Below, in pieces: positions 36,843 through 45,504 of a stretch of 64,000 bases of DNA. Source of the DNA: Pelagibacteraceae bacterium AG-325-J13 (lineage in GTDB: Bacteria > Pseudomonadota > Alphaproteobacteria > Pelagibacterales > Pelagibacteraceae); assembly GCA_003282835.1 (NCBI GenBank), contig QBYL01000001.1, forward strand, positions 310,001 through 374,000. The letters are read 5' to 3'. Positions within the stretch are counted from its first letter, which is position 1. Each line of letters starts with the position of its first letter. The notes below the pieces were generated by a model. That model did not search any database. It was not told the DNA's origin and worked only from the letters and a program-made list of their open reading frames with translations. The position numbers were made by a program, and so were the translations under genes.

Positions 36843-37305
36843 TAAGATCTATTTTTTTGGCAAAAAATATTCGCACTAACCAATATAACACAAAACCAAT
36901 TGGTCCTGTAAAATATGTTAAAATTAATGAAATTATCAAAAAAAATTTTGGTATAGCATATTTTTCAGAGTCTCTAGCGATCCAGGCTCCAATAAATAAA
37001 CTTATTGCTAAAAAATGGAGCCAAAAAATTAAAAGAAAAGATTCATTAGAAAACATTGTGTAAAGCCCTTCAAGTCCTCTATATAGTTCAAATGCATCTA
37101 ATATATTGTCATTTAAAAAAATATTATATGCAATCAAAACATAAGCAGCTGATAAAAAAATTGATGGAACAACAGAATGTACAAATATATTAGTTATTAT
37201 ATTTCTTGGGGCTGTTATTAACAATAACCAAAAGGGTATTACTCCCCAGTTAGCTAATAAATAAATATTTTCATAACTTAAAAAATTAAGAAGCTTACTT
37301 ATCAT
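36835..37305 (-). CDS. ABA4-like (DUF4281) membrane protein
   Basis: A 156-residue protein with four membrane helices. It matches the ABA4-like family: LSYENIYLLANWGVIPFWLLLITAP, then FVHSVVPSIFLSAAYVLIAY, ELYRGLEGLYTMFSN, WLHFLAISLFIGAWIARDS and TYFTGPIGFVLYWLVR. The plant protein is needed for neoxanthin formation. Bacterial members are uncharacterised. Overlap with the isomerase-like gene implies co-translation. Confidence 0.85.
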   Translation of the reverse strand: MISKLLNFLSYENIYLLANWGVIPFWLLLITAPRNIITNIFVHSVVPSIFLSAAYVLIAYNIFLNDNILDAFELYRGLEGLYTMFSNESFLLIFWLHFLAISLFIGAWIARDSEKYAIPKFFLIISLILTYFTGPIGFVLYWLVRIFFAKKIDLND

Positions 37306-37331
37306 AAAAAATAATATAATATATTAAAACA

Positions 37332-37892
37332 ATGAATCCCACATCAAATAAAAGTGATTTTGAAGATTTAACGACCAATTTAAAAGATTTAGCATATTCA
37401 TATCTTGAAAAATATAGTCCTTCTAAACAACAATTAAAAATATTTCTTTTAAAGAAGTACTTATTTAAAATAAAAGGTTCTAAATCAAAAAAAGAAGTCT
37501 CTTTAATTATAGATGAAATTATAGCTAATTTAGAAAAGAAAAAATTTCTAAATGACGAATTATACTCTGACTCTAAAGCTAGAATGTTTTTAAGGCGCGG
37601 GTATTCTCTAAATAAGATTAATCAATCATTAAGAAATAAGGGTATTGAAAATAAATTCATTGAAAAAAGTATTAATAAAATTAAAGAAGATAAGATAGAA
37701 CCAGATTTTGTTTCAGCATTAAAGTTATGTAAAAGAAGAAGAATAGGGCCGCTTAGACCAGGAGCTAATCGTGAACTATTTTATAAAAAAGATATGGGTA
37801 TTTTGGCAAGAGGTGGATTTAATTTCGATTTATCAAAAAGAGTTTTAAATCTAGATTTATCAGAATTTAATAAATTACTTAAGATTATTTGA
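37332..37892 (+). CDS. recX: Regulatory protein RecX
   Basis: A 186-residue RecX-type protein built of three-helix repeats, with YSYLEKYSPSKQQLKIFLLKKY, FLNDELYSDSKARMFLRRGYSLNKINQSLRNKGI and a C-terminal tail. RecX modulates RecA filaments. recA is not in the window. It differs from the best-known RecX proteins in its C-terminal 50 residues (RRRIGPLRPGANRELFYKKDMGILARGGFNFD), but this tail is typical of alphaproteobacterial forms. Confidence 0.85.
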   Translation: MNPTSNKSDFEDLTTNLKDLAYSYLEKYSPSKQQLKIFLLKKYLFKIKGSKSKKEVSLIIDEIIANLEKKKFLNDELYSDSKARMFLRRGYSLNKINQSLRNKGIENKFIEKSINKIKEDKIEPDFVSALKLCKRRRIGPLRPGANRELFYKKDMGILARGGFNFDLSKRVLNLDLSEFNKLLKII

Positions 37893-38018
37893 TTTTTTTT
37901 TCTTTTCATCTTCAATTAATAGTTCGAGTTTTCTTTTCAGTAAATTTTTAACAATTATAAAAAATAATACTCCAAAGAATGTTACAGATAAAATAATTAT
38001 CAATATAGTTTTAGTCAT
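37875..38018 (-). CDS. 47-residue single-pass membrane protein
   Basis: One N-terminal hydrophobic helix (TILIIILSVTFFGVLFFIIV) and a charged tail rich in lysine and glutamate. Its ATG overlaps the CysQ-like stop by 8 bases on the same strand, and its 3' end overlaps recX by 18 bases tail to tail. No family recognised. Confidence 0.5.
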   Translation of the reverse strand: MTKTILIIILSVTFFGVLFFIIVKNLLKRKLELLIEDEKKKKSNNLK

Positions 38019-38790
38019 TTAAATTATTTGACCTTTTAATTAATATACTTGGATTTTTATAATCTTCTTTACCATATAAAAATTTCTCTCCTTCTAATGT
38101 TGTAATTATAGCACCAGCATTTATAGCTACAGCATGACCAGCAGCATAATCCCACTCATTGGCACGTTCTCTAGCAGCATAAATATCATAATCACCAGAA
38201 GCTATTGCACAAAATTTGTATGAACTAGCCATCTTAACTATCGAATTAACATTATATTTTTTTAATATATCTAGGATAAAACTTGATGGTTCTTGAACGC
38301 TTGATAAAGCAACAATTTTATTTTTAGGTTGTTTTTTTGAGCAACTAATTTTTTTTGTAATATTGTTTTCTATAAGGTAGCTCTCATCTGGGTAATATGA
38401 AAAAAATAACTGTTTTTTTTTAGGAGCAGATACTAATCCTAAAACTGGCACTGTGTTTATAACTAACGCTGCATTTAAAGTATACTCATTTTTACCAGCG
38501 ATATATTCTTTTGTTCCATCAATTGGATCAATAAGCCAAAAAATTTTTTCTTTATTTTTTTTATTTAGATTAACAGTTTCTTCAGAAATAATAGGAATAT
38601 TTGGTGTTAATTCATTAATTTTTTTTGAAATAATTTCATTTACTCTCAAGTCCCCATTACTAACTGGTGAATTATCATTTTTAATTTCAATTTTCAGCCC
38701 TTGATTATAAAGTTCAATAGATTCTTTTGCTGCTTCATTAAAAGTATTGATTAAGCTTTCTGCAATAATTTTTAATTCTGATTTATTCAT
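38011..38790 (-). CDS. cysQ: 3'(2'),5'-bisphosphate nucleotidase CysQ-like
   Basis: A 259-residue member of the inositol-monophosphatase superfamily. The metal sites are ISEET and WLIDPIDGTKEYIAGKNEYTLNAALV, the latter typical of CysQ, and ANEWDYAAGHAVAINAGA at the C-terminus. CysQ removes PAP, which arises when PAPS is used. It overlaps the DUF3553 gene upstream by 8 bases and a small membrane-protein gene downstream by 8, forming a three-gene unit. Confidence 0.9.
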   Translation of the reverse strand: MNKSELKIIAESLINTFNEAAKESIELYNQGLKIEIKNDNSPVSNGDLRVNEIISKKINELTPNIPIISEETVNLNKKNKEKIFWLIDPIDGTKEYIAGKNEYTLNAALVINTVPVLGLVSAPKKKQLFFSYYPDESYLIENNITKKISCSKKQPKNKIVALSSVQEPSSFILDILKKYNVNSIVKMASSYKFCAIASGDYDIYAARERANEWDYAAGHAVAINAGAIITTLEGEKFLYGKEDYKNPSILIKRSNNLND

Positions 38791-38956
38791 TTTTAAACTT
38801 TTCTAACAATACGATCTTCACATTTACTACCTTTTTTCCAACATTTTCAAAATTAACTGTGACTTTATTATCAATAATTGATTGAATCTGACCTACACCC
38901 CAACTTTTTTTAGCGGGATTTATTACATAATCGCCAGGTTCAAAATCAATATGCAT
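38783..38956 (-). CDS. DUF3553 protein, 57 residues
   Basis: Matches DUF3553: FEPGDYVINPAKKSWGVGQIQS, then NKVTVNFENVGKKVVN. The fold resembles the small RNA-polymerase-interacting or tudor-like beta barrels of CarD/UvrD tails, but the function is unproven. It starts the cysQ unit and is divergent from mnmA. Confidence 0.85.
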   Translation of the reverse strand: MHIDFEPGDYVINPAKKSWGVGQIQSIIDNKVTVNFENVGKKVVNVKIVLLEKFKNE

Positions 38957-38996
38957 TATGGAAAATTCGTTATTAGTATATTATATACTTTAAATA

Positions 38997-40109
38997 ATGA
39001 ATTCTCTAGGAATTAATAAGGCAAAAAAAGACACAAAAGTTGTTGTTGCGATGTCTGGTGGAGTAGACTCTTCAGTTGTTGCAGCAATAATGAGAGAGGA
39101 AGGTTACGATGTTTCGGGTATAACACTTAAATTATATGATACTGCAAAAACCTCGAAAGCTGGGAGACAATGTTGTGCTGGACAAGACATTTTGGACGCA
39201 AAAAGAGTAGCTGACAAATTAAATATTAACCATCAAATTTTATACTATCAAAAAAAATTTAGAGTAGAAGTTATAGACTCGTTTATTGACAGTTATGCAT
39301 CAGGAGAAACACCAATACCTTGTGTACAGTGCAATCAAACTGTAAAATTTAGAGATTTATTTGAGCACGCAAAAAATCTTAAAGCAGACGCACTTGTAAC
39401 TGGTCACTATGTTTCAAGATTACAAACCAACGGTCATGCTAACATGTATAGAGCAAAAGATAAAAAAAGAGATCAAAGTTATTTTTTATTTAACACATCA
39501 CAAGATCAGCTTGATTATCTTAGATTTCCATTAGGTGAAATAGATAAATTAGAAACAAGGTCTCTGGCAAAAAAACTAGAATTAAATGTTGCTGATAAAC
39601 CAGACAGTCAAGATATTTGTTTTGTACCAAATGGAGATTATAGCTCTGTGATAAAGAAATTTAGTCCTCAGTCTTTTAAATCTGGAAATATATTGGATAT
39701 AGATGGTAATATGATTGGTAAACACGAAGGAATAATTAATTATACAATAGGTCAAAGAAAAGGAATAAGAATATCAAGCGATGAAGCTTTATATGTAGTC
39801 AAAATTAATGCAAAAAATAATACAATTGTTGTCGGAAAGAAAGAATTTCTTAATATTAAAAATATAAAGTTAAGAGAATTAAATATACTTGGATCAAAAA
39901 ATGATTTTGATGAATTAATTAATATAAAAGTAAGATCTACTGGCAGATTGTTAAAAGCAAAAATAAAATTTTCGAATAAGTTTGCTAATGTTGAAATATT
40001 AGATCAAGAAACTGGTATTTCTCCTGGCCAAGCATGTGTATTTTATAAAAAAGATGATCATGGGGATAAGATTCTAGGGGGCGGTTGGATCGATGAAACG
40101 TTCAACTAA
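38997..40109 (+). CDS. mnmA: tRNA-specific 2-thiouridylase MnmA
   Basis: A 370-residue enzyme that makes 2-thiouridine at wobble position 34 of tRNA-Glu, -Gln and -Lys. The ATP pyrophosphatase motif is [15 protein letters not shown], followed by the tRNA recognition region and the catalytic cysteines in [13 protein letters not shown] and [11 protein letters not shown]. The C-terminus has the PP-loop family beta barrel with [16 protein letters not shown] short basic N-terminal extension precedes the core. Confidence 0.96.
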   Translation: MNSLGINKAKKDTKVVVAMSGGVDSSVVAAIMREEGYDVSGITLKLYDTAKTSKAGRQCCAGQDILDAKRVADKLNINHQILYYQKKFRVEVIDSFIDSYASGETPIPCVQCNQTVKFRDLFEHAKNLKADALVTGHYVSRLQTNGHANMYRAKDKKRDQSYFLFNTSQDQLDYLRFPLGEIDKLETRSLAKKLELNVADKPDSQDICFVPNGDYSSVIKKFSPQSFKSGNILDIDGNMIGKHEGIINYTIGQRKGIRISSDEALYVVKINAKNNTIVVGKKEFLNIKNIKLRELNILGSKNDFDELINIKVRSTGRLLKAKIKFSNKFANVEILDQETGISPGQACVFYKKDDHGDKILGGGWIDETFN

Positions 40110-40111
40110 AT

Positions 40112-40120
40112 TTATCCACT
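40112..40120 (+). other. DnaA-box-like site
   Basis: TTATCCACT matches the DnaA box at 8 of 9 positions, just after the mnmA stop. It is single and may be chance. Confidence 0.25.
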
Positions 40121-40173
40121 ATATTAACAGGTGTTTTTTTATATCGTATTAAGTGATACTAAAATTTGAAGAA

Positions 40174-40179
40174 TATGAT
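40174..40179 (+). promoter_or_regulatory. Possible -10 element before the structured RNA
   Basis: TATGAT, in a position that would start transcription near 40186-40191, at the base of the first hairpin. The -35 (TTAAGT at 149-154) is weak and the 19-base spacer long. Confidence 0.3.
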
Positions 40180-40189
40180 TTAATTAAAT

Positions 40190-40385
40190 TAATTAAGAGG
40201 CAACTCTTAACTGGCCAATTGAGGAAAAACCGAGAGGTTCAAGCTCAAGGGGCAGAAAGGTGGACCTAGTAGCGCTAGAATAGTCCATCGGGATGGCTTG
40301 GCGGTAGCGCCTAAAACGACGAGCCTAAACTACTAAATTTCTGGGCGTGAGCCTAGAAATTTAAGTGGTTAAATCTCTCCCTTAA
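40190..40385 (+). ncRNA. Candidate structured RNA, family not recognised
   Basis: A GC-richer stretch between mnmA and an FkbM gene. Hairpin 1 (40193-40210) is a 7-bp stem with GCAA loop. Hairpin 2 (40211-40255) has a TTGAG/CTCAA stem, an internal loop, and AACC-GAGA-GGTT at the tip. Middle elements include CCAT-CGGG-ATGG and GGCG-GTAG-CGCC, the latter inside GGCT...AGCC. The last hairpin (40328-40370) has 19 bp with one bulge and a GTGA loop. Three loops are GNRA. There is no T run, so it may be an independent RNA or a leader of the gene at 40400. Confidence 0.6.
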
Positions 40386-40399
40386 TCTTATAATCTCTG

Positions 40400-41287
40400 A
40401 TGGTTTTAAGAATTAAAACAAGATTCTTCAGATTTATTATTTCAATTTATAAATTCTTTTTAATACCTATATCTAAAAGTGATTATTTATCAAAAGCAGC
40501 TCGAACTGCATTTCATAGAGTTTTTAAATCAAAAGGCGACTATTTTTTTTGGGAAAAAGATAAAATTGCACTTATTTTACATCGAAATGAAACAATATCT
40601 AACTCTATATTTATAGATGATGAATTTGAATTTTCAAAATTTTTAAAAGCAATAAATATTCTAAAAAAAAAATATACAACATTAATTGATATTGGAGCTA
40701 ACATTGGTTCAATATCTATTCCTGCTTTAAAAAAAAATCGTTTCAAAAATGCAATGCTATTTGAACCAGATCCCGAAAGCTTGAGATTATTAAAATCTAA
40801 CATCTTAATAAATAATTTAAGCAACAAAATTATTTTACATGAAATTGCTTTAAGTAATTCCAGAAGTATTAAATTTTTGAAATCAGATGGCAGATTTAAT
40901 AGAGGAGATAATAGAATTATAAACAAAAAAAAGATGCAATTTAAAAATTTTCATAAAGTCAAAACTGATGTTTTAGATAGTTATACTACTAAATTTAGCA
41001 AAGATAATTGTTTTATTAAAATGGACGTACAAGGTCATGAAGGCGCTATTTTAGCTTCCTCCAAAAAGACTCTAAAGAAGAAAATACCAATTATGATAGA
41101 ATTTGAACCTTCAAATTTCTCAAAAAATTGGAAGAAAGATTATATATATCTATTAAAATATTATAGTTTTTTCTATGATTTGAAAAATACTAGACCTGTA
41201 AAGTTAAAGTTAAATAAAGAGAGTTTAGAAAATTTATATACCGAATATTTATCTCAGAAAAGTTTTACAGATATTTTACTTATTTGA
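40400..41287 (+). CDS. FkbM family methyltransferase
   Basis: A 295-residue protein. A basic N-terminal region precedes the SAM-binding LIDIGANIGSISIPAL, then FEPDPESLRLLKSNILINNL, KTDVLDSYT and FIKMDVQGHEGAILASS, all FkbM landmarks. The substrate is probably a sugar or lipid hydroxyl. No Shine-Dalgarno is seen before ATG; the region upstream is the structured RNA candidate, so translation could be under its control. It overlaps the convergent PhyH gene by 12 bases. Confidence 0.82.
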   Translation: MVLRIKTRFFRFIISIYKFFLIPISKSDYLSKAARTAFHRVFKSKGDYFFWEKDKIALILHRNETISNSIFIDDEFEFSKFLKAINILKKKYTTLIDIGANIGSISIPALKKNRFKNAMLFEPDPESLRLLKSNILINNLSNKIILHEIALSNSRSIKFLKSDGRFNRGDNRIINKKKMQFKNFHKVKTDVLDSYTTKFSKDNCFIKMDVQGHEGAILASSKKTLKKKIPIMIEFEPSNFSKNWKKDYIYLLKYYSFFYDLKNTRPVKLKLNKESLENLYTEYLSQKSFTDILLI

Positions 41288-42208
41288 AGGTATTTTATAA
41301 AAATTCCTAATTTTTTTTCTTAAAAACCCCGGCATATAAAGTACAAATCTACTAATAAACCACCTATAAATTATTCCAAATGTTTTTTTATTCAATGGCA
41401 TCGTGTAAATATCTGTAGTTGGATATATTTTATTATTAGCTTTTTTTCCAAAACCCAAATACATTTTAATATCGTCATTTACTTCGTCTAAAAACTCAGC
41501 ATTTAAAAGAACAGGTTCACTTTGATTAATATTTTTTTCTACTTGAAAAAATAATGTTTTTCTAACGAATTTTGTATTTGTTGTTGGTTTGGCACGATGC
41601 ACACCCCAAGAATTATATATTAATATAGTCCCTTTTTTTCCCTTAAATCCAACTATATCTTTTTTATAATTTTGATTTACATAATCAACTGTGTAATCAT
41701 GATGAGTGTTTTGGCCAGACCATATGTGAGATTTTTGGATATATTGAAATTCTCCATCTTCAACATCGCTTAGATAAGCTAAAAAAATTATACCAGGGTC
41801 AGTAGTGTGTGTTTCTACACTTTTAGATTTTTCATATCTTCTGTTATCCGTATGCCACTGCATATGTTGGCCTCCAAAGTTCTCGTAATATCTCAATGCT
41901 TTAAGTCTAAATAGATCACCAAACATTTCTTTACAAAATTTTATAACCTTTGAGTTGGTGCAGTAATTATAAAAACTTTTTGATGCAGCTAACATGTGAG
42001 TAAGAAAAAATTGGTTACCATGTGTAAAATAAACCCCTGCCACATTATTTTTGTTAAGTCCAATATCTGCTGTTTTTACATCAGAAATAATATTATTGAT
42101 GAACTCACCGGTTAAAGCATTCTCAAATTTAAAAAAACCTTTTTCTCTAATTTCTTTGACAATTTTCGAATTGTCAATTTTAAGAAATTCTTCCGTAAAG
42201 ACATTCAT
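41276..42208 (-). CDS. Phytanoyl-CoA dioxygenase (PhyH) family protein
   Basis: A 310-residue Fe(II)/2-oxoglutarate dioxygenase-like protein. The HxD iron motif is in MQWHTDNRRYEK, the distal histidine in NSWGVHRAKPT, and an arginine eight residues later fits 2-oxoglutarate binding. The N-terminus GFFKFENALTGEFINNI is typical of PhyH. The substrate is unknown. It is the last gene of a reverse-strand unit with a membrane protein and a tiny basic protein. Confidence 0.75.
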   Translation of the reverse strand: MNVFTEEFLKIDNSKIVKEIREKGFFKFENALTGEFINNIISDVKTADIGLNKNNVAGVYFTHGNQFFLTHMLAASKSFYNYCTNSKVIKFCKEMFGDLFRLKALRYYENFGGQHMQWHTDNRRYEKSKSVETHTTDPGIIFLAYLSDVEDGEFQYIQKSHIWSGQNTHHDYTVDYVNQNYKKDIVGFKGKKGTILIYNSWGVHRAKPTTNTKFVRKTLFFQVEKNINQSEPVLLNAEFLDEVNDDIKMYLGFGKKANNKIYPTTDIYTMPLNKKTFGIIYRWFISRFVLYMPGFLRKKIRNFYKIPSNK

Positions 42209-42227
42209 GTTTAAATTCTCCTAGTTG

Positions 42228-42923
42228 TCATTTTCTCCAAAAAAAATTGGAAAGTAAATAAAATAATATTACTCCAACAAAATAATTCCATTCTAAAGCG
42301 TGTTTAAAATGTGTGTTACCACTTTTAATTAAAATAGGAAGACTTAATACAGCAATAATAGCCAAAATGCCTACAAGGATGATTTTTAATATAAGTACTT
42401 TTTTATTAATTAGTGTCTCAATTTTGGATTTTAATTTGTATAAGTTAATTACTAAAAGTCCTTGTGCTACAATCTCAAAAATTATAAATAACAGCAATAC
42501 AACTCTTCTAAAAAGCTTATAAATCTGAATATCAAATTTAACTCCCAGCAAAATAGAATGCACAACTAAAAAAATTGCTGATAATATTCCGAATATCTTA
42601 AATTTATAATTTAAATTTAAAGATTTTAAATTATTAACAAGTTGGTTATTTTTGCTCCAATATAAGTACAATAGAAATGCAGTTATGAACATCGCTGGTT
42701 TAAAAATTAGATATTGAGGAAAAGTTCTAGCTGCTCTACTTATTGATAAGCTTCCATCATAATAAGGTATTGAAAATCCTGATCTTCCAATTTGATCAAC
42801 AGTGAAAATAGTATTTTCAAGAAATTCAGGATTTTGAGAAACTATTAAACACAAGTTTATTGCTAAAAAAGGAATTATAAAAATCAATAAACTCAATTTT
42901 CTAATTTGATTTATAATTTCCAT
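42228..42923 (-). CDS. Multi-pass membrane protein, unknown family
   Basis: A 231-residue protein with about six hydrophobic helices and one periplasmic-looking loop near residues 30-70 (ENTIFTVDQIGRSGFSIPYYDGSLS). I do not recognise the family. Its start lies 12 bases after the stop of a 27-residue basic protein. Confidence 0.6.
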   Translation of the reverse strand: MEIINQIRKLSLLIFIIPFLAINLCLIVSQNPEFLENTIFTVDQIGRSGFSIPYYDGSLSISRAARTFPQYLIFKPAMFITAFLLYLYWSKNNQLVNNLKSLNLNYKFKIFGILSAIFLVVHSILLGVKFDIQIYKLFRRVVLLLFIIFEIVAQGLLVINLYKLKSKIETLINKKVLILKIILVGILAIIAVLSLPILIKSGNTHFKHALEWNYFVGVILFYLLSNFFWRK

Positions 42924-42935
42924 GATATGAATTCT

Positions 42936-43019
42936 CTATTTTCTCTTGTTTCTTTTTCGAGCTCTTCTCTTTTTAGATCCAATTTTTCTTCTACCTCTAT
43001 GTTTCTTTGGATAACCCAT
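42936..43019 (-). CDS. 27-residue highly basic protein
   Basis: More than half of the residues are Lys or Arg (MGYPKKHRGRRKIGSKKRR, then more basic residues). A strong GGAGG Shine-Dalgarno stands 8 bases upstream, one of the best in the window, which argues for a translated gene. The composition recalls tiny ribosome-associated proteins such as the AURKAIP1/COX24 type, but the match is not certain. Confidence 0.6.
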   Translation of the reverse strand: MGYPKKHRGRRKIGSKKRRARKRNKRK

Positions 43020-43085
43020 ATTTCTGCCTCCTTTTATATGTTTTGTTGTTAAAAAAAGTATGTAGAATTCAATTATACTGATTTT

Positions 43086-44276
43086 ATGAAAAAGTCTATA
43101 ACCACATTTTTAAAGCACCCTATAAAAGATGATTTGAATAGGTCCGCAAACCCATCTGTAACACGTGCTTCCACCATACTTTTTAATTCTATGCAAGAAC
43201 TTCACAAGCATGAAAAAAATATAAGAGAAAATAAAAAAGTTAGTTATTACAGCTATGGTAGATATGGAAGTTCAACAACAATTGAATTAGAAAATATGAT
43301 GAAAGGGTTAGAAGAAGCTTATCATGTTTTTCTTACAGGTACAGGATTTGGCGGAGTTGCTTTGGCTATTATGAGTATTTGTAGACCAGGTGATGAGATA
43401 TTAGTTTCCGATAATGTTTACGGCCCGACGAAAGAAATTTCTGAAGAATTAGTTAGTGAGTTTAACATTAAAGCAATTTTTTATGATCCAGATAAATTCA
43501 ATGATTTAGAAAATAAGATTTCCAAAAAAACTAAAATGATATTAGTAGAAAATCCTGGAAGTAATACTTTTGAATTCCAAGATTTATCAAAAATAATTAA
43601 CTTAGCTAAAAGAAAAAAAATTTTAACTTTCTTAGATAATACTTGGGGCACCCCATTGTATTTAAAGCCTTTGAAAATTGGTTTTGATATGTCATTTACT
43701 TCAGCTACAAAATATTTGTCAGGACACTCAGATGCAATGGGCGGATCATTAGCAGTTAATAAAAAAGTTTTTAAGAAAGTAATGTTTTTTTATAAACTAT
43801 CAGGTTATAGGATGTCTGCAGACGAAGCATATTTAATAATAAGAGGTTTAAGAACATTAGATGTAAGACTTAAACAACATTATGAGAATACAATAAAAGT
43901 CATAAAATTTTTAAAAAAACAAAAGAAAATTAAAGAAATTCTTTATCCTCACAATCCTTCATCAAAAAATTACAAACTTTGGAAAAAATACTATAAAGGT
44001 GCAAACGGTTTATTTTCAATAGTTATTAATAGTAAAAATAAGAATTCTGTAATTAAATTTGTAAACTCCTTAAAATTATTTGGCATTGGTTACAGTTGGG
44101 GTGGCTTTGAAAGTTTAGTACTTTTACAAAACTTAAGGGGAAACACTAAATATACCAAAATCAGAAAATTCTTGAGATTTGATAAAAATGACCATATTGT
44201 TAGATTGCATATTGGACTTGAAGATCCTGCAGATTTAATATTAGATTTAAAGAAATCTCTAAAATTTATAAAATGA
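43086..44276 (+). CDS. metC: Cystathionine beta-lyase-type PLP enzyme
   Basis: A 396-residue trans-sulfuration enzyme. The PLP lysine is K209 in FTSATKYLSGHSDAMGGS. Others are YSYGRYGSSTTIELENMM, TGTGFGGVALAIMSICRPGDEILVSDNVYGPT, ENPGSNTFEFQDL and a C-terminal SWGGFESL, of the MetC/alliinase type. It likely splits cystathionine to homocysteine, pyruvate and ammonia; related lyases cannot be excluded. It overlaps the MFS gene by 4 bases (ATGA). Confidence 0.88.
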   Translation: MKKSITTFLKHPIKDDLNRSANPSVTRASTILFNSMQELHKHEKNIRENKKVSYYSYGRYGSSTTIELENMMKGLEEAYHVFLTGTGFGGVALAIMSICRPGDEILVSDNVYGPTKEISEELVSEFNIKAIFYDPDKFNDLENKISKKTKMILVENPGSNTFEFQDLSKIINLAKRKKILTFLDNTWGTPLYLKPLKIGFDMSFTSATKYLSGHSDAMGGSLAVNKKVFKKVMFFYKLSGYRMSADEAYLIIRGLRTLDVRLKQHYENTIKVIKFLKKQKKIKEILYPHNPSSKNYKLWKKYYKGANGLFSIVINSKNKNSVIKFVNSLKLFGIGYSWGGFESLVLLQNLRGNTKYTKIRKFLRFDKNDHIVRLHIGLEDPADLILDLKKSLKFIK

Positions 44277-45499
44277 ATTTAAAATTTATCCCCAATAGAT
44301 TAGCATTAATAGTATTATTGTCTGCTTGTTCAGTCATTTTAATCTCGATGGGTCTAAGACAAACTTTTGGGTTATTTTTTAAAGCTTTTGAAGAGGGTAT
44401 TGGGTGCACTAGAACAGAGTTTGGTTTAGCTATTGGTATACAAATGTTATTTTGGGGATTTTTTGCTCCAATTTTTGGTTTCTTAGCTGATAAGTTTGGT
44501 GGAAGCAAAGCAGTGTTTCTCGGATTTATTATCTTTGGAGTAGGTATTTATATGCTTTATGCAGGCCCAAATACTGGAATATTTTTTCAAATTAGTCTAG
44601 GTGTTCTAATAGGTATTGCGCTTGGTGCTACTGCAATAGGGGTGCCAGTTTCTGAAGTTGGAAAACATTTTCCCAATGAAACTAGAACTTTAGCAACTGG
44701 ATACGTTACTGCTGCAGCTTCAGTTGGTTATTTTCTTTCACCACTATTTACACAATATAGCTTAGGATCAGTTGGATGGGAGCAAACATTAAAATATTTT
44801 ATGTATTTTATTGGTTTAGGTCTTATATCGTCTTTATTTTTATTACCTTCAAAAACAATTATAAATTCTACTCAAGCTGATAGAGATCAAACTTTTTCAG
44901 CTGCAATTAAAGAAGCTTTTAATCATAAAGGGTATGTATTACTAGTCCTAGGTTTCTTTGTTTGTGGTTTTCAAATTACCTTAGTTGGCACTCATGTACC
45001 TGGATATATGCAAGATAGAGGAATGGATGGTTGGTCAGCGACTATTATTTTAGCACTTATAGGGTTATTTAACATTTTTGGTACTTTGGGTGTGGGATAC
45101 TTAGGTACAAAATATAGAAAAAAAAATTTATTAAGTATTTTATACTCTCTTAGAGCAATAAGCCTTTGCATATTTATTTTTTCACCACCTTCATTAATAA
45201 ATTCAATAATTTTTGGAATTACTTTTGGACTTTTATGGTTATCAACTGTTCCACCAACTAATGGTATTGTAGCGCAAATTTTTGGCACTAAATATTTAAG
45301 CACTCTCTTTGGTATAGTATTTTTATGTCATCAATTTGGTGCATTTGCTGGAGCTTATCTGGGAGGTTACTTTTATGATTTATATGGTTCCTATGATTAC
45401 GCCTGGTATATCGCAATAGCTTTATCTATTTTTGCTACTTTAGTTCATTATCCAATAGACGAAAAACCCATTAAACGTGATTTTGAATTAGCCAAATAA
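44273..45499 (+). CDS. MFS transporter (monocarboxylate/oxalate-like)
   Basis: A 408-residue carrier with 12 helices in two halves. Helices one and two read SVILISMGLRQTFGLFFKAF, and the loop GFLADKFGGSKAVFLGFIIF is the MFS signature. The architecture is close to the OFA/monocarboxylate branch. Translational coupling to metC suggests related substrates, perhaps a sulfur compound or pyruvate. No direct evidence for either. Confidence 0.82.
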   Translation: MNLKFIPNRLALIVLLSACSVILISMGLRQTFGLFFKAFEEGIGCTRTEFGLAIGIQMLFWGFFAPIFGFLADKFGGSKAVFLGFIIFGVGIYMLYAGPNTGIFFQISLGVLIGIALGATAIGVPVSEVGKHFPNETRTLATGYVTAAASVGYFLSPLFTQYSLGSVGWEQTLKYFMYFIGLGLISSLFLLPSKTIINSTQADRDQTFSAAIKEAFNHKGYVLLVLGFFVCGFQITLVGTHVPGYMQDRGMDGWSATIILALIGLFNIFGTLGVGYLGTKYRKKNLLSILYSLRAISLCIFIFSPPSLINSIIFGITFGLLWLSTVPPTNGIVAQIFGTKYLSTLFGIVFLCHQFGAFAGAYLGGYFYDLYGSYDYAWYIAIALSIFATLVHYPIDEKPIKRDFELAK

Positions 45500-45504
45500 C
45501 TGAA

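Noticed and set aside
40211-40260. RNase P similarity from GAGGAAA and GCAGAAA
   Set aside because: The P4 partner segments and order of conserved regions are missing.
40275-40335. A tmRNA-like tag: AATAGTC followed by an open frame to TAA
   Set aside because: The encoded peptide does not start with Ala or end in a hydrophobic Ala-Ala tail, and there is no tRNA-like acceptor or T arm around it.
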